From Setaria digitata (Eukaryota; Nematoda; Chromadorea; Rhabditida; Setariidae): DNA of 64,000 bases. Position 1 is the stretch's first letter. Every line of letters starts with the position of its first letter. A program made the translations under genes and the position numbers. Shown here one piece after another: positions 20,748 to 33,381 of the stretch. Under the pieces are notes generated by a model, which saw nothing but the letters and a program-made list of their open reading frames with translations, had not been told where the DNA came from and did no database searches. The stretch covers positions 1-64,000 of the forward strand of contig RCAB01000316.1 of the NCBI GenBank assembly GCA_003640385.1, given 5' to 3'.

Positions 20748-22853
20748 TTTTGGCAAATAAGTTGTCGTTGATTAAAACAAGTAAATTTAAAACTCAGCGA
20801 CGACAGAGGCTTGCTTCCAGACGACAACTAAAAAATTTGCAGTAAAAATAAGAGTTGATTAAAAGTATTCACGCGACACCAGCGGTAACTTCAACTGTGT
20901 GACATCAGAAAACAAGAAACCATCGTAAAAGCTACTGCCGGTAAATGATCTGTACATAGCGAAGTTTAACTACTTTTGTTTGCTCAAAAATACTTCCTAA
21001 TCCAAAATGTTTATTATTTGGAATTTCTTGGACATTAGAATAACGTCTCAAATGTCGAAAAAAAAAAAAAAAAAATACCGATATGTACGAATCCATCGTG
21101 CTGATAATTTCTTTGTCTTGCTGGCTACAGCATGAAAAGAATTAGGTACAGAATGAACTAGCCAAGTTCTGCTCACTACAAGGAAATTTTTCACGAAACT
21201 TTTGTGAATAATATTCTATTGTTAAGAATATCCAAGTACAATTAAATGTTTATTGAAGTGAAATTATGGACTCAAAACATCAAAGGCTTTGTTAAGTATA
21301 TTGCACAAAGAAATAACCAAACCCAGCAATTATCTAACCACATTTTACCAACAATACTTTAATTACAGCTGAAATGGATTAGATATCTAAATGCAGACAG
21401 ACTTCAGTTCTAATTATCGTTAGCAGGTTCATTATTAACTAAGAATCAATCCTATGACACAGCCATGTAACTTGAAGTCTGAACCACCAAAAAATCTAAA
21501 ATCTGTACAAAGTGACAGGTACAAATGAACCTTATCCTCAAAAAAAGAAAAAAAAAACTTGCTCTTGTCGAAGAGGCAAGATGGGTAGCGTGACTTCACG
21601 ACAGATGCTACACTTTCTTGAAATAAAATGCAAGAGAGTACATATTTATAAGCATATATTTATAATTTTCTGGCTGATAACATATAGCAACAACAAATCT
21701 TGAACAGTTTTAATGAGATCGACCAGCTTTTAAAAAATGCAGAAACAAATTTTAAAAATCCTTTTTGCTAAAAACAATATCTATTTTCCAAAAGTGACAG
21801 CTCTGATATTATTCAAGTTAATATCATTATACTTAGCAATGCTGTAATATTGAAAATATACCACCACGATCATTATAAGACTGAATTTATCAATAATCTA
21901 TCCTTGAAGATGTCAAAGTAGGAAATCAAATTTTTTTCCTTGAAATCCAAATTTTTTTGAAACACTCTGCTACAAATAATAGAAAAGAACATATTATTTT
22001 TGATGTAAAAGTGAAAAAGCGAGAAGGAAAAGACACACCGAAATGTTTGTAATAATACCCATAAAGATAGTGACAAAATGATGAGAGCGTAATATCGATC
22101 ACAAGATAACGAAGTTGACAGAAAAGTTGGGGACATGTATTACAAATTTCTCAACATATGCGGCAGATTAGTAAACCTCCCCATAATCATTAAAAAGAGT
22201 GTTGCTTTGAGGCTGCACTTCCATCAGTAAATTGATGACCTATTATTGCAAAATTTCGTGCTGAAAAGAAGTACAACCAGCTTTGTTCTGTTATTTGCTT
22301 TTTTCTGCTGCAACTACTACAAAAATTGTACGAATTATCTTTGTTGCAATTTTACAAAAATGAACACTTTTGTTTCAGCAGTTCTGACAGCGGGGAAAAT
22401 TTATCGGCGAGCAGCAAGGAGGTAAATAAACTCCCTTCGTATTATCAGACTACTTTATTGAAATGACCAGCATGGATCGATAGTCTATAACATCGAAGAA
22501 AGTAGAATTAAGATATCTACTGTCAAGTTTAATTTTTCTTATATATACCACAAATTCAGATAAAATTCACTCGCAAACTTTAAAAGTGTCCGTTCATTTT
22601 AGTAAAATTATATGAGTAAAATGTGGTTTGAAGCAAATCATTCAATTCATACTAGGTTTTATGTAAATACACGCTGACTTCTTTTACAGATTTAGTTGAA
22701 ATGTTTCGAGCAGAGTACCAACAGAGACAAATAGCAAGTACCGTAAAGTAGCATACCAAGTGGTTCAGCATCCAGAAATAATATTGAGTTAATTAATTGA
22801 CTTAAAGTAGTCATTAAATCATAAATTATAAGTTAATAGAGTTTACATGTAAT
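20748..22853. other. intergenic, cytochrome b5 to TM9SF1
   Basis: About 2.1 kb of AT-rich sequence containing a 17-A tract (21060-21076). Frames up to 87 codons are low-complexity (Phe/Ser/Leu-rich) and show no splice-consistent continuation or family resemblance. Confidence 0.55.
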
Positions 22854-25800
22854 TTAATCACACTTGACGATGGAATAAATTAGTCGTACAAATCGATGAC
22901 AGGATAAGAATGAAACGGTACCCATTGTAAGGAAGAAAACATAACACAGCAAAAAGAGGTGGGAGAAATATTTCATAGTTTGCAACAAACCGGACATATC
23001 GGACCGATACATGTAGAAAAATATTCCATAAAGAAATACATATACAGCAACTGATCTGAAAATTTTAACCTTCCTTTATTCTGAATTTTTTATAAGTTAA
23101 ATAAAAGGTTTCGGAGGGAAAATGTAAAAATTTGTTTCCAAAACGCGAAAAAATTCAACGATTTGAATTTCCGGACACATACATCATGATTCAGAAAATA
23201 ACTTCGTTACGTCTGCAATCTGTGCGACAAATTAAAGTCCCAATTTATCATAAAATTTTGTACTATATGAAGAAAGTTACCCTCCGACGAAAACAGAAAG
23301 CCACCACCAACGATAGTCTTCAGCACTGAGTTTGACATAAATAAGTGATATCGAAGAAGTTGCAACAACAGCTACCATGATCAAAAACGCAATCAGCATG
23401 ACGTAATAAATCATATATGACTCACGGCCCCAAATCGTTGAAAATATATAATAAAGCTCCATTGATAATGCACTAGAATTTTAATTTTCTTTTCATTTTT
23501 TAAAATATCGCAAGTCCAAAAATTCAGAAATTTGGAGCTCCCCTATGAATCCTTGAAAGACTACAGCCATTTAGGCAATGTGATTGATTCTAAACATAAG
23601 AAAGAATTTAATCCATGAAATGTGAACCTATTCAATAATAAACAATGTAATGAAAAAAACCTGAATGACAAGAAGCCTCCAAAAAGCATCAGTACGAAAC
23701 TTGCTTTGTAGAATGGTAGCTGAGGTAGTTGCCTTGGAATATTTCGTGTACGACATGGAGCCGAATAAGACGTAGCACAGTTTTTACCAATTGCTGCACC
23801 GACAATCGTCAATGGATATCCGACAAAGAGCCAAAACAATGCCAATCCCATAACAGTAGTATAAGGTAAAGCTTGTGTAGAACCATAGGCCCAAGATACG
23901 GAATTATTCAATACCCATATTAAAATCATTGGTACGGTGAACAAGCTTGTTGTAACGTTTGTATTAACAATCCAATTCTTCCCCCCAAATTGCCGATAAA
24001 TATAAGCTGATGTAAAACCTGCTACTCCTAAAAAAACAAAAAAAAAAAAAGTTGAGCATTCGGTACAATATTTTGGAGAGTTTCCATTTTTGTGGCCTAA
24101 AAAATGTATATTTTTGTAATACCGACTCATAATAAGAACTATGAATATTATTACAAGATACAACAGATAAAAGTAAAATTAGAGGCGAAGGGATGACTAA
24201 GTGAGCATCACTGTATAATCTTGACTAAAATACTAAGTACCTGATGTAACTGCATAAAGCAAAACAGCAACACTGTTTAGTATTTCATGATTTCGTGCGC
24301 TAATTAGTTTTGTAGAACCAATAACCAGAACTATTGTTATAAGAAGAAGGAACTGTGACCCCACACCTAAAAATAAACAAAAAAAAGTAAAACTAGGGTT
24401 TCATGAGTACATACGTTGAGAATTAAGAAACATAAGCAACAGGCCGGCACAAATTTCAGTAGAGAAATTATCATCATCAACAGCTAAAGTTAACTAAGTC
24501 CCAAAAAAGGTCAATTAAGTGAGTGATTGTCTAAAAGAAGGAAAACTATTATTGAAACTAAAAAGAAACAGTAATGCAACATTTACATCAAAATTTACAT
24601 CTATTTCCGTACATTACTATTCCGATTAGAAAAAGATTTCATTCCACTGCAGAAAACTACTTACCAACTATCGAGGCAAAAAGAGTGGAGAATTTCGGAA
24701 GACGAAAAACATCCGTTGAAATCGATTTCCAACCACTTTCAAAGGTAAAATCATTAAGAGTTTTGCCATTATAGCGATTCAAATCGTTTTTGATCTTGAA
24801 AACAAGTAATAGACTCACAGTCTAATGTACAGAAACAGTATCCTGCAAACCTATTTTCCAGCCCATCCTGAGTTGCGAAATTATGATCTGTTAAGTCAGC
24901 AGAAACCCTCATTTAGGAATCCTAGCAGCAAAACTACATGAGGAAGCAACGACAGAACTTTAGAACTGCAAGTCTGCAGACCATAATATGATAACTTGAG
25001 TTTACTGTTACTGAACAAATTATAAACATTATGGGATGTTTTTGCGACAGCAAAATATTTTCTACCTTAAAAGAATTAACATAAACTAATATCTTAAAAT
25101 TATTCTGAATCATGCTTCTTATTGTACGCACTACGAAGCACATAAAAAATTGCTCAGAAGAAGGAAGCACCAACCACAGAGCGTAAAATCCAAACAACAA
25201 CTGATACTAGAAGTATGACAAGTAATGAAGAATTAAATATTGCCATCCACTGCACTCGTTTAGCTCTGGTCGCAAAGAACTCATCAGAATTACTTTGCCG
25301 TTCAAGTCTTCTGGAACTTGCAATTTGTAAAATATATATTATTTTAGAAACCAAAAATTTCCAGTTTCTAATATAACATGGTGCGACTGATGAACGAAAG
25401 GCAAGAATAATTAATAGAAAATCTCAAGTTATGGATCAAAAAAAGAGCATCAAATTGAAAAACTTGCTTCGTTTCAGTCCAAACAACGCTATAAAAAAGT
25501 TCGATAGTATCAGGTTTTGCACTAAGATTAGAAACTGAATCTTGATCTGCTTGAAGAGTAACTCGATATAACTGAAATTTCCTTCTAAAAGTAATTTTTA
25601 ATCGTCAATTCTGTCATATTCTGGTTTCGTTAACAGTGAATTTTAAACAGAAAACTATAGTCCAATTATAGATAGTTCGTTTTTAATCACTGTTTTATAC
25701 TCTTTCGTCTGCAGCTAACAAATTTTTGAGCGCCATACTAGATTAGCTTCTGTTAATTACAGAACACTAATTCTTGAAAATTTTGTTAATTCTTCATAAT

Positions 25801-27435
25801 AATGAAAATAATTCTAGTTCCTTTTTTCTTTCTTACTTTCTTTTTTTTAACAAGTGATTTGAGCGACTAAAAAAATATACTTCGCCAGTTTCCTGATCAT
25901 AATCAATTGCGAAAATGAAATGCGTATATAGATACGCCCGATGCATATGGGGAAAAGTGTTCTGTTCTTCAATAAATCCCAAATAATTATGAACTCGTAT
26001 ATTATCTAAAATGGTGTAAACCTTGGAAAAATTTATGTGAGATTTAAGGAACAAATAAATAAGCGTTTCATATGTCACAGCAATAATTATGGATTTATGC
26101 ATGAGCAAAATATTGCTCCCAAAACATTACCTTTGAAGTAACATTTTCAGCAATTTAACTATTTGTTTTTTAGGATATCTTATCAGATTAAATCCCTGGG
26201 TGACTTGTTGGTACTGTTATAGTACTCACTTACCAACAACTAATTCCAGATAAAAATTATCTTCCACGGCACTTATCAAATCGTCCAGATCCTTCGACGT
26301 AATTTTATACTTTCCACAAAGAGAAGTTTTCCCCTTCTGTTTACCAAAATGTAATAAATACGATGATTCCGCCATTCTGTCGCCGTTCAACAACTGGCCC
26401 AATGATAAGCTCCTATGGACTACCTGAATTACTAAATAAAAATCTAACAATTAACAATTTATTTATGTATATTTAATCAGGATTTAGGATGTGAATATTC
26501 CAACTAGTAGTGATTTATATATGAATTTGACTTTCCACAAAAATGAAATCACAAAGCAGTGGTTAACAACAAATATATAAAACCATTGGTGTTCAAAATG
26601 TTTTTTGACCAACAACTTCCTCATAAATCTTGAATTATCGTAAGTCACAACAGAAAATTTAATATGCTTTATTCAAAAATTATAGATTTCTACAAAAACT
26701 AATGAATTAAAACCATTTCCAGCTAAGATAAAAAAAAAAAGAAAACAAAAAACAAACGCACCATAGCAGGACGACAAAGTGGAAGCTGATAGTAGTGGTA
26801 AGTCTCATGCTTATTTGCATATGGTCCAATTTTGTTCACGAAAACTTCCACCTCAATTGGAAAGAAAAAAAAAATACATAGTTGAAAATTTAATGCCCAA
26901 TCGCTAAGTACCTGTGTCTCATTTGTGACTTATAGAGAAATCAAATTAATCATGAGTTTAGATTTTCCAATATCTGTCNATACATAGTTGAAAATTTAAT
27001 GCCCAATCGCTAAGTACCTGTGTCACATTAGTGACTTATAGAGAAATCAAATTAATCATGAGTTTAGATTTTCCAATATCTGTCCCACTACATCTCTGTG
27101 GTAAGACCTACTCGTAAAATCATACAGTAGTGGTATAAAATAAAAAAGACGTCGAAGTTATCTCTAAAGCTTATTCATAATCAGAATTAGGAAATATACC
27201 CAAAACCCTGGAGACATGAACTTATTGAAAGTCAAGTTTGAATATTTTGAAAATTCAAACCTAGGCATACTACTTAAATGGCATGGAATATGAGAGCGGA
27301 GAAGCTTCAACAGAGATTTAGTAACTGCTTAAACAATTATACTTATAAGGATAATGATAAACTCACTTTGTCGCCAACATGGTAAACTTTAGCATCCGCA
27401 GAAATATACGGTAATAATAACAGAAGCAAAATCAT
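22854..27435 (-). CDS. TM9SF1: transmembrane 9 superfamily member 1 (nonaspanin)
   Basis: Nine-span endosome/Golgi membrane protein, thought to sort membrane cargo. Eleven exons join in phase (1731 nt, 576 residues): 27435-27367, 26851-26762, 26423-26234, 26005-25881, 25571-25468, 25310-25175, 24794-24665, 24366-24241, 24027-23661, 23472-23281, 23055-22854. The signal peptide [15 protein letters not shown] is followed by the lumenal domain with [11 protein letters not shown] and [19 protein letters not shown] precedes the membrane spans. [25 protein letters not shown] and EDYRWWW are nonaspanin signatures. NGDRMAES and APCRT.NI favour the TM9SF1 branch over TM9SF2/3/4. The C-terminus VKCD fits the KxD COPI-binding ending. 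The intron after exon 5 appears to use a GC donor. Intron 1 contains the single N of the window. Confidence 0.93.
26874..27085. repeat. tandem 105-base duplication joined by one N
   Basis: The segment 26874-26978 is repeated at 26980-27084 with two base differences, separated by a single ambiguous base at 26979. It lies wholly inside intron 1 of the TM9SF1 gene. It is most simply two alleles placed end to end during scaffolding. Confidence 0.9.
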
Positions 27436-27447
27436 TGCTGGAAAATA
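27434..27447 (-). promoter_or_regulatory. probable trans-splice acceptor before TM9SF1 start
   Basis: On the minus strand TTATTTTCCAG ends two bases before the ATG at 27435. This fits the nematode habit of placing a spliced leader a few bases upstream of the start. It could instead be the acceptor of an unseen 5' UTR intron. Confidence 0.5.
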
Positions 27448-29018
27448 AGGGATTAGTTTGTATTAATATGTTTTCGTTCGTAATAATATTTATATTGAAA
27501 TCAACGCATATGTAAAATACTTCGATTTTTAACCTAAACAATGAGTGATGTCACTCACATGATGAAGGTTAAAACTTTGTAAAACACATCAAGTATGTTT
27601 CATTTTACCAGAATACAACTAACATGACTGATCACTGTGAAGGTAATAAACTGCACTTTCGCTGACTACCACCTATTTTTTGAGAAAATCATAGTATTAA
27701 GATCAAGTACATACTAGTGAACAAAGTTATTGGCAACCGAGGAACAATAAAACGGTGAGGAGAATCTAAACCTTCGCACGCAAACTTGCTAAAAATACGC
27801 ATATGCCTTTCATTCTTCCATACTTATTTAATAAAAAGTGTGAATTTTAGTCGTTAAAGAGCTTTCGTGACTACTCATTAGTGAGAGGAAATATCTAACA
27901 TTAAAATGAAGAATCGCATTCGAATATTAAAAGTGTGAAGCAATACGCCCACATTGAACTACATTTCTCGCCTGCCGCTCAAATATACTCCTGTTTCCAT
28001 TCGTTTTCTCAAAGTACTACCAATTTGCTGTTCTCGGCAACCCACAACTTTAGTTTTTATTACAGTACAGTGTAACAGTGCAAGAGAAGCAACCAAACAG
28101 TGTAAAGAGAAAGTTATTTCGTAAGACGACTGAACAATAAACTGAACCGAAGGATCCTAGTATGAAGAGGCTCCACTGCCGTAAAGTAGAAATTAATTTG
28201 ACCCTGAGAACGGAAAAAAGCACTGAAATGAGAAAATCTTAACAGGTGTTTGACAAGTGCCACGAGCGACAAAATTAACTGGGTGTCAAGCGACGAAAAA
28301 CCGATCTATAAATACTACAGATGGCATGCTGAACAAGCATTGACCTTTGCTGAACAAACATTTCAAGCCACTTCATAAAATCAGCAAGACTTTAAGTCTT
28401 TATGTACACCACACACTTTTGACTTTCAAGACATTTAACAGTATCACGTAGATACATCTAGTCCTACTTCGTTTACTGTAGTGTTACTTGATGATTAATC
28501 ATATCGATTACTTATAAATAATCTGTTGAATTTTATTATTTGATATGTCTCAAAAGTGAAGGACTGAGAAAATCTGAAAACATTCTGAAGCCAGGGCAGA
28601 ATTTAAAATATAAGTTTACTAAGAACATTACGACAAAATTTTATTCCATTCATAATACATACAGGAAATACCTACTGATTATATACAAAGAAACAGCAGT
28701 TCATTTTATCTTCGCGGCAGATCCACATTTGTATGACGATAACTACTTTGGTCCCTGGAAATATATTGTAGTAAAATAGGATCGAGAAAAAACGTCTCTT
28801 CAGGAGTAGCCTACAATTATATGCAGAACAACAGGTTTGCGAGTTAAACGACTCGACAAATAACTTATTAGCTCTCCTCGTGCAAGAATTAGCTAACATC
28901 ACAGAGTCTATCATTTCAGTGTTCTTGCAATTTCCTACTGTATCTGCACGTTGTAACTTTCATGCGATTTTTACCTCCCGTTCTATCTACTTTTCCTCAG
29001 TTTTTAACAGGGAATTAA
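27448..29018. other. intergenic, TM9SF1 to eIF4E2
   Basis: About 1.6 kb. A perfect palindrome TGAGTGA-TG-TCACTCA sits at 27543-27558, about 110 bases upstream of the TM9SF1 start, and contains a CRE/AP-1-like core. I saw no coding exons. Confidence 0.5.
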
Positions 29019-30962
29019 TCATATCATAAAAACATGCTTTAAACAATCGTCATGACGCTTGTACTCTAGTATAGCATTTGGAGGTAGATTCAAAACTCGT
29101 CGTAAAGTATCACGAATACGGTTTGTCGTTGCCAGATTATCTGCTGTGCGATTCCACAGCGAAACAATATCTTCCTACAAATACCATTTTACAAGCAGAA
29201 CGACTAAATATTATAAGAATGACGAATTTAAATAGCAACCCCCATTTTCCTATCAGAGAAATCCGAAATTTTAAGTAAAAATGAATACCGTCAACATGGC
29301 CATAAGATTAACAAGTAACTACTAATATATTAATAAATGTGATGAGAAAAAAAAAAAAAAAACCAAGATAACACTACCAAATATTTGCTATAGGACTTTG
29401 CAAAAGTCAAAATACAGAGTATCAACCAATAAACACCGCATTATACAGATTGTTATAATTTTACAACCTTATTTATAAATAACAGTTAATATCAGTGTAG
29501 GACGATTAATTAGAGAGAAATTTCAGTAGTTCTTATACCATAAAAGGAGTGAATTTGAAGTATAAGAACTAACCTGATTACGTATGGAGCATACAGCACC
29601 ACAGATTTCCTCACCAACAAGGAATTGCTCACCAATCATTGCTAATATCAAATTTTCCCAGATTCTCGATGAAAAACCCTTTTTCAGACGTAAAATCCAT
29701 TTACCGCCCTGAAAAAAAGAGGAAAATTTCCTCATCCGCGATAATTTAACAAATAATAAAACCAACACAAAGACTTAAACAAATAAGTTTCCTAGTGAAA
29801 AAAAAAAAAACAAATTGTGTCCTTCTCACTAACCAGTTTTTTTTTCTCCACAACCAGGAAAATAATACCCTAAACTAAATAGTCACAGACTGAGAATAAT
29901 AAGTTGCAAAAATCAACGGTTAAATGATTAGATAAAATACTAATATATTACAAAAATATATTAGAGAGAAAAAAAAAAGAAAATAGAAAACAATACCTTT
30001 CGATTAGCATCGTCCTCCCAAACTGGCTTAATGCCTTCCTTGAACATATGAAAATCCACTTTCTCTGTGATGTCTGAAATTTACGCTTGCTGCATATAAA
30101 AGCAGATGAGTTCCATGACAGTTTCAAAATTTGATTCATATACCCAGAAAAAGGCTCTTGATTTTTATGCAGAACTTAAACTTGAATTATTATGGATTAA
30201 AAGAGTTTGTCACATTTGTTATTTCTCTGCTTTTCATAGGACAAAAACTAGACAAAAACTACATAAGCTCAAATCTCAAATCAGGGATAACGCTTAAGGT
30301 TATATACAAGTAAAAGAAACTAATATAAATGAAAAAATTCTGATTTTTAAACAGGGTAAGCACTGGAAGTCTTTAAGATGAAACAGCTTGCCTGCAGGAC
30401 GTTTCAAGAAACAATAAGTATTCCAGAATTGTTCCACGGAATTGAACGAAGCCACCGGCTGCACATATAAAGCATAATCTTCTGGATCAAATTTACCTTG
30501 CGGACGCACAAAATAAGAAAAGACGTAAGTGAATTCCAGAGGATGTTCATTTTCACCGCATGAACTTGGTTTCTCAAAGGAACAACTTTGGAATTCAATA
30601 AAACCACATACATTTAAATTATATCACTATATTCCTTAAACAAAAAATTGTAATCCATCGTCTGACGAAAAAAAGAAGGAAGCCAGTGACATAACAATCA
30701 GTAAGCGTGCCGAGAAATTCCGTGAACTAAATCAAAAGCATAAAATCAACATACTCAAACACACTATTAATTCGTTCCGTCTCGAATAAAAGTGATTTGA
30801 ATACAAGGAGAAATATTTTCTGTGTCAGAGGAAATTTAAGAATTAAAGACATACCACTAGCAGTACTAAATCTGGCTTTGGCTGCGGTTGTAATTCTTTT
30901 GTTTCGGTTAAATTTCCATCACCAGACACTTTCAACTGTTCTTTAGCAACAGATTCCAACAT
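29019..30962 (-). CDS. EIF4E2: eIF4E family cap-binding protein, 4EHP/eIF4E2 class
   Basis: Binds the mRNA cap but serves mainly in translational repression (C. elegans counterpart IFE-4). Five exons join in phase (657 nt, 218 residues): 30962-30855, 30572-30392, 30073-29997, 29708-29574, 29174-29019. HPLEFTYVF, SVEQFWNTY, HMFKEGIKPVWEDDANRK, GGKWILRLKKG and LAMIGEQFLVGEEICGAV follow the 4EHP sequence closely. WEDDAN supplies the second cap-stacking Trp. The first stacking position lies in FSYFVRP, where the Tyr typical of 4EHP seems kept. The end RIRDTLRRVLNLPP also matches. The exon 2 donor reads GCAG/GCAAGC, a GC donor supported by phase and by alignment (RPA-D-ITEKVDFHMF). Confidence 0.93.
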
Positions 30963-30999
30963 ATGGCAGATTTATTCACCGGTAATAATCTGAAAACTA
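30963..30999 (-). promoter_or_regulatory. probable trans-splice acceptor and short 5' UTR of eIF4E2
   Basis: On the minus strand AGTTTTCAG ends at 30990, leaving a 27-base leader before the ATG at 30962. The match to the nematode acceptor consensus is good; no upstream exon was found. Confidence 0.5.
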
Positions 31000-33381
31000 T
31001 TGGATTACGGCTTCCGATCAAAGAAACAACTTTCTAATTCTAGCATGACAAAAATTAGTGATCTGGAGTTCGGAAAGAACAATCAAAACTGAGTACTAAA
31101 AATAAGAAAAATCTTACTCAACACTTCTACTCCAGCATTTGGTTAATTGGTGACCCTACTACTTTGAAGTCAACTTTTGGACTGCATTTCAGAAATTAGC
31201 TTTGATTAACAATTTCAATACCTGGTTCTAAATCATACTGTTAAAATTTGAGCAATAACTTCCTCAGGATACTTCCCAGAATCTGGCGACTACAAGGACA
31301 TAATATCTCAAGCTATGTAACAGTTCTCTCCATGATTAAGTATGACCAAAATAAGGACTGTCCACGTGTAATTTAAAAGCCATAACTTCCTGAAGCACCG
31401 CCAGGCTTCTCCTCTCCCATCACCTCCCCGAGAATCCAAATCTCTCTCAGTAATGTTACGCAACACCGCCACTACATCACCACCTCCCGTTAAAAATAGT
31501 CAACACGCAATGAAAAACTAATGCCTCAAGACTAACAGTAAGCTTTCTGTGTATGACTCATGCTGCATGCTGTGTGCTGCGCGGTATATCAACACTGGGT
31601 TTTCCATGCTTATCTGTGCTGATTAACAGCATTCACCATCTCTATTAGTTGTCACGTACGTCACCAACGTCACGTGGAGCGTCAATGTTCTCTATGTTGA
31701 TACGATGTGACCTGTTCATAAAACATTCCTTTTGTAAAATTTCCAACGGGAAGCATTTTTTGAATATGTAATGCAGTACTGGGGTTTGTAGAATGTTAAT
31801 ATTCTTGCTTATTTCATGATTTATATTTTACTTTGGAGTGATGGAAAATCGAACTAGAATGTGACGAGAATGAAATTACTCAAAAGTAGATGGATAAATT
31901 TTAGGAGATTACAAAAGGTATGTTTTCGTCGTGCCCGAGATCCCAGTGACTACAATCTGGATGTTTTGTAGTTGGGGATTTTTTGAGGTATACAAGTTTG
32001 CAAATCCTTTGGATTCACGGAAAACGGTGCAGCGTCTGTGAATTCTGAACAGTGACAATTATGAGTTAAGGTGTCCTCTTATCAGTCGATGGTCAAAGTT
32101 CACTATACGCATACAGTGACTAAATTAATTTTTAATGATCTGAATTGTACAATGTCCTCCAGATCTCCTTCAAAATGTTAGAAAAGTTATAAATTTAAAG
32201 AGGTGAAGATCACCCATTAATATATTGCCGTAAAAATTTGGAGATTTAACTGCCTCATATCTGCTTTATTGATCATAAGATAAGAAATTTTGCATGATTT
32301 CTTCAGCACACAGAAATATCTGTGTTTAAAAGCACTGTATTCAATGTACAAACTCCAAACAACAGCAAAACTCTTTTCAAATCTGTTGTACTGAATCTTT
32401 ATAAATTGCAGTATTTGGAGTTAAAATAAGACTTAAACAAATGACGAAATAAAATACTATTTGTTCAAAAAATTATGCAGATGAAAAGTGAATTTTATGA
32501 GGAAACAAATGAATCAATGAATGAAGTTGGCAATTAACAAGTAAACTTATACACAAACATATATCTAGTCAGCAGTAGAGACAATAAATATCTGAAATGG
32601 ATTTTGGATTGAGTTTTCAAGGGATTTAGTGCTTTGTTGCAGTATAACTGATTTATTCCACTTCGGGCTAAAGATCTGAATGATGCACCATGCATAGGTA
32701 TCAGCTGATTAAAAATAATATATCTATAAACGAGTAGAACTTAGACATAAGATGAGAAATACCAATGAGTCCCTCAACACGACAGTGAGACTTTTAATCA
32801 AATAGGCACAAGTGGACAAGTAAAATGTGCAAGTCAGAAATATCCACTCCTTTCACAAAAATAACTAATATTGAGACTAATACAAATTAATGAACTTCTA
32901 TTGCACATCAATGAGCAAAATCGTTCAATGGCTAATTATAAATTCTGATGACTGCTAGTAGCGACAATTTGATTATCACAAGTTGATGAATAAACAGCTC
33001 CTTTCGAGACATCAGGACATTTAATATTTTGCACATCATTCGAATTTATCATTTCCTTTCGTGCTATAAAAGTTATGCGAAAAGAATTTTCTGGTTTAAA
33101 AGTAGCCTGAAAGGATTCAACCCTACCTTTAAATCCTTCCAAAATTCTATACAGCACTTAGAGTTCGGGAGCAGCAGCCGAAGGCTAGAGTAGATTCCGG
33201 AAAATGCCCGAGTAGCATTGTAATTTTTTTCTAAGATTCTTAGCTGAAATTTTTTTTTTTTTTGTTTAGATAGATCAATAAAGATGGCAAAAAATATTCA
33301 GAATTTAATCGCATTCGCCGGAATAATTGATTCACCATGAGAAGAGAAGGGGATGAAGTGCCATCAAACAATAACTAAATA
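31000..33381. other. intergenic, eIF4E2 to GPCR
   Basis: About 2.4 kb. The part at 31,370-31,700 is GC-richer and C-rich on the plus strand, and could be promoter-proximal sequence of eIF4E2. I recognise no coding exon. A 73-codon minus frame at 32936-33157 lacks motifs. Confidence 0.5.
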
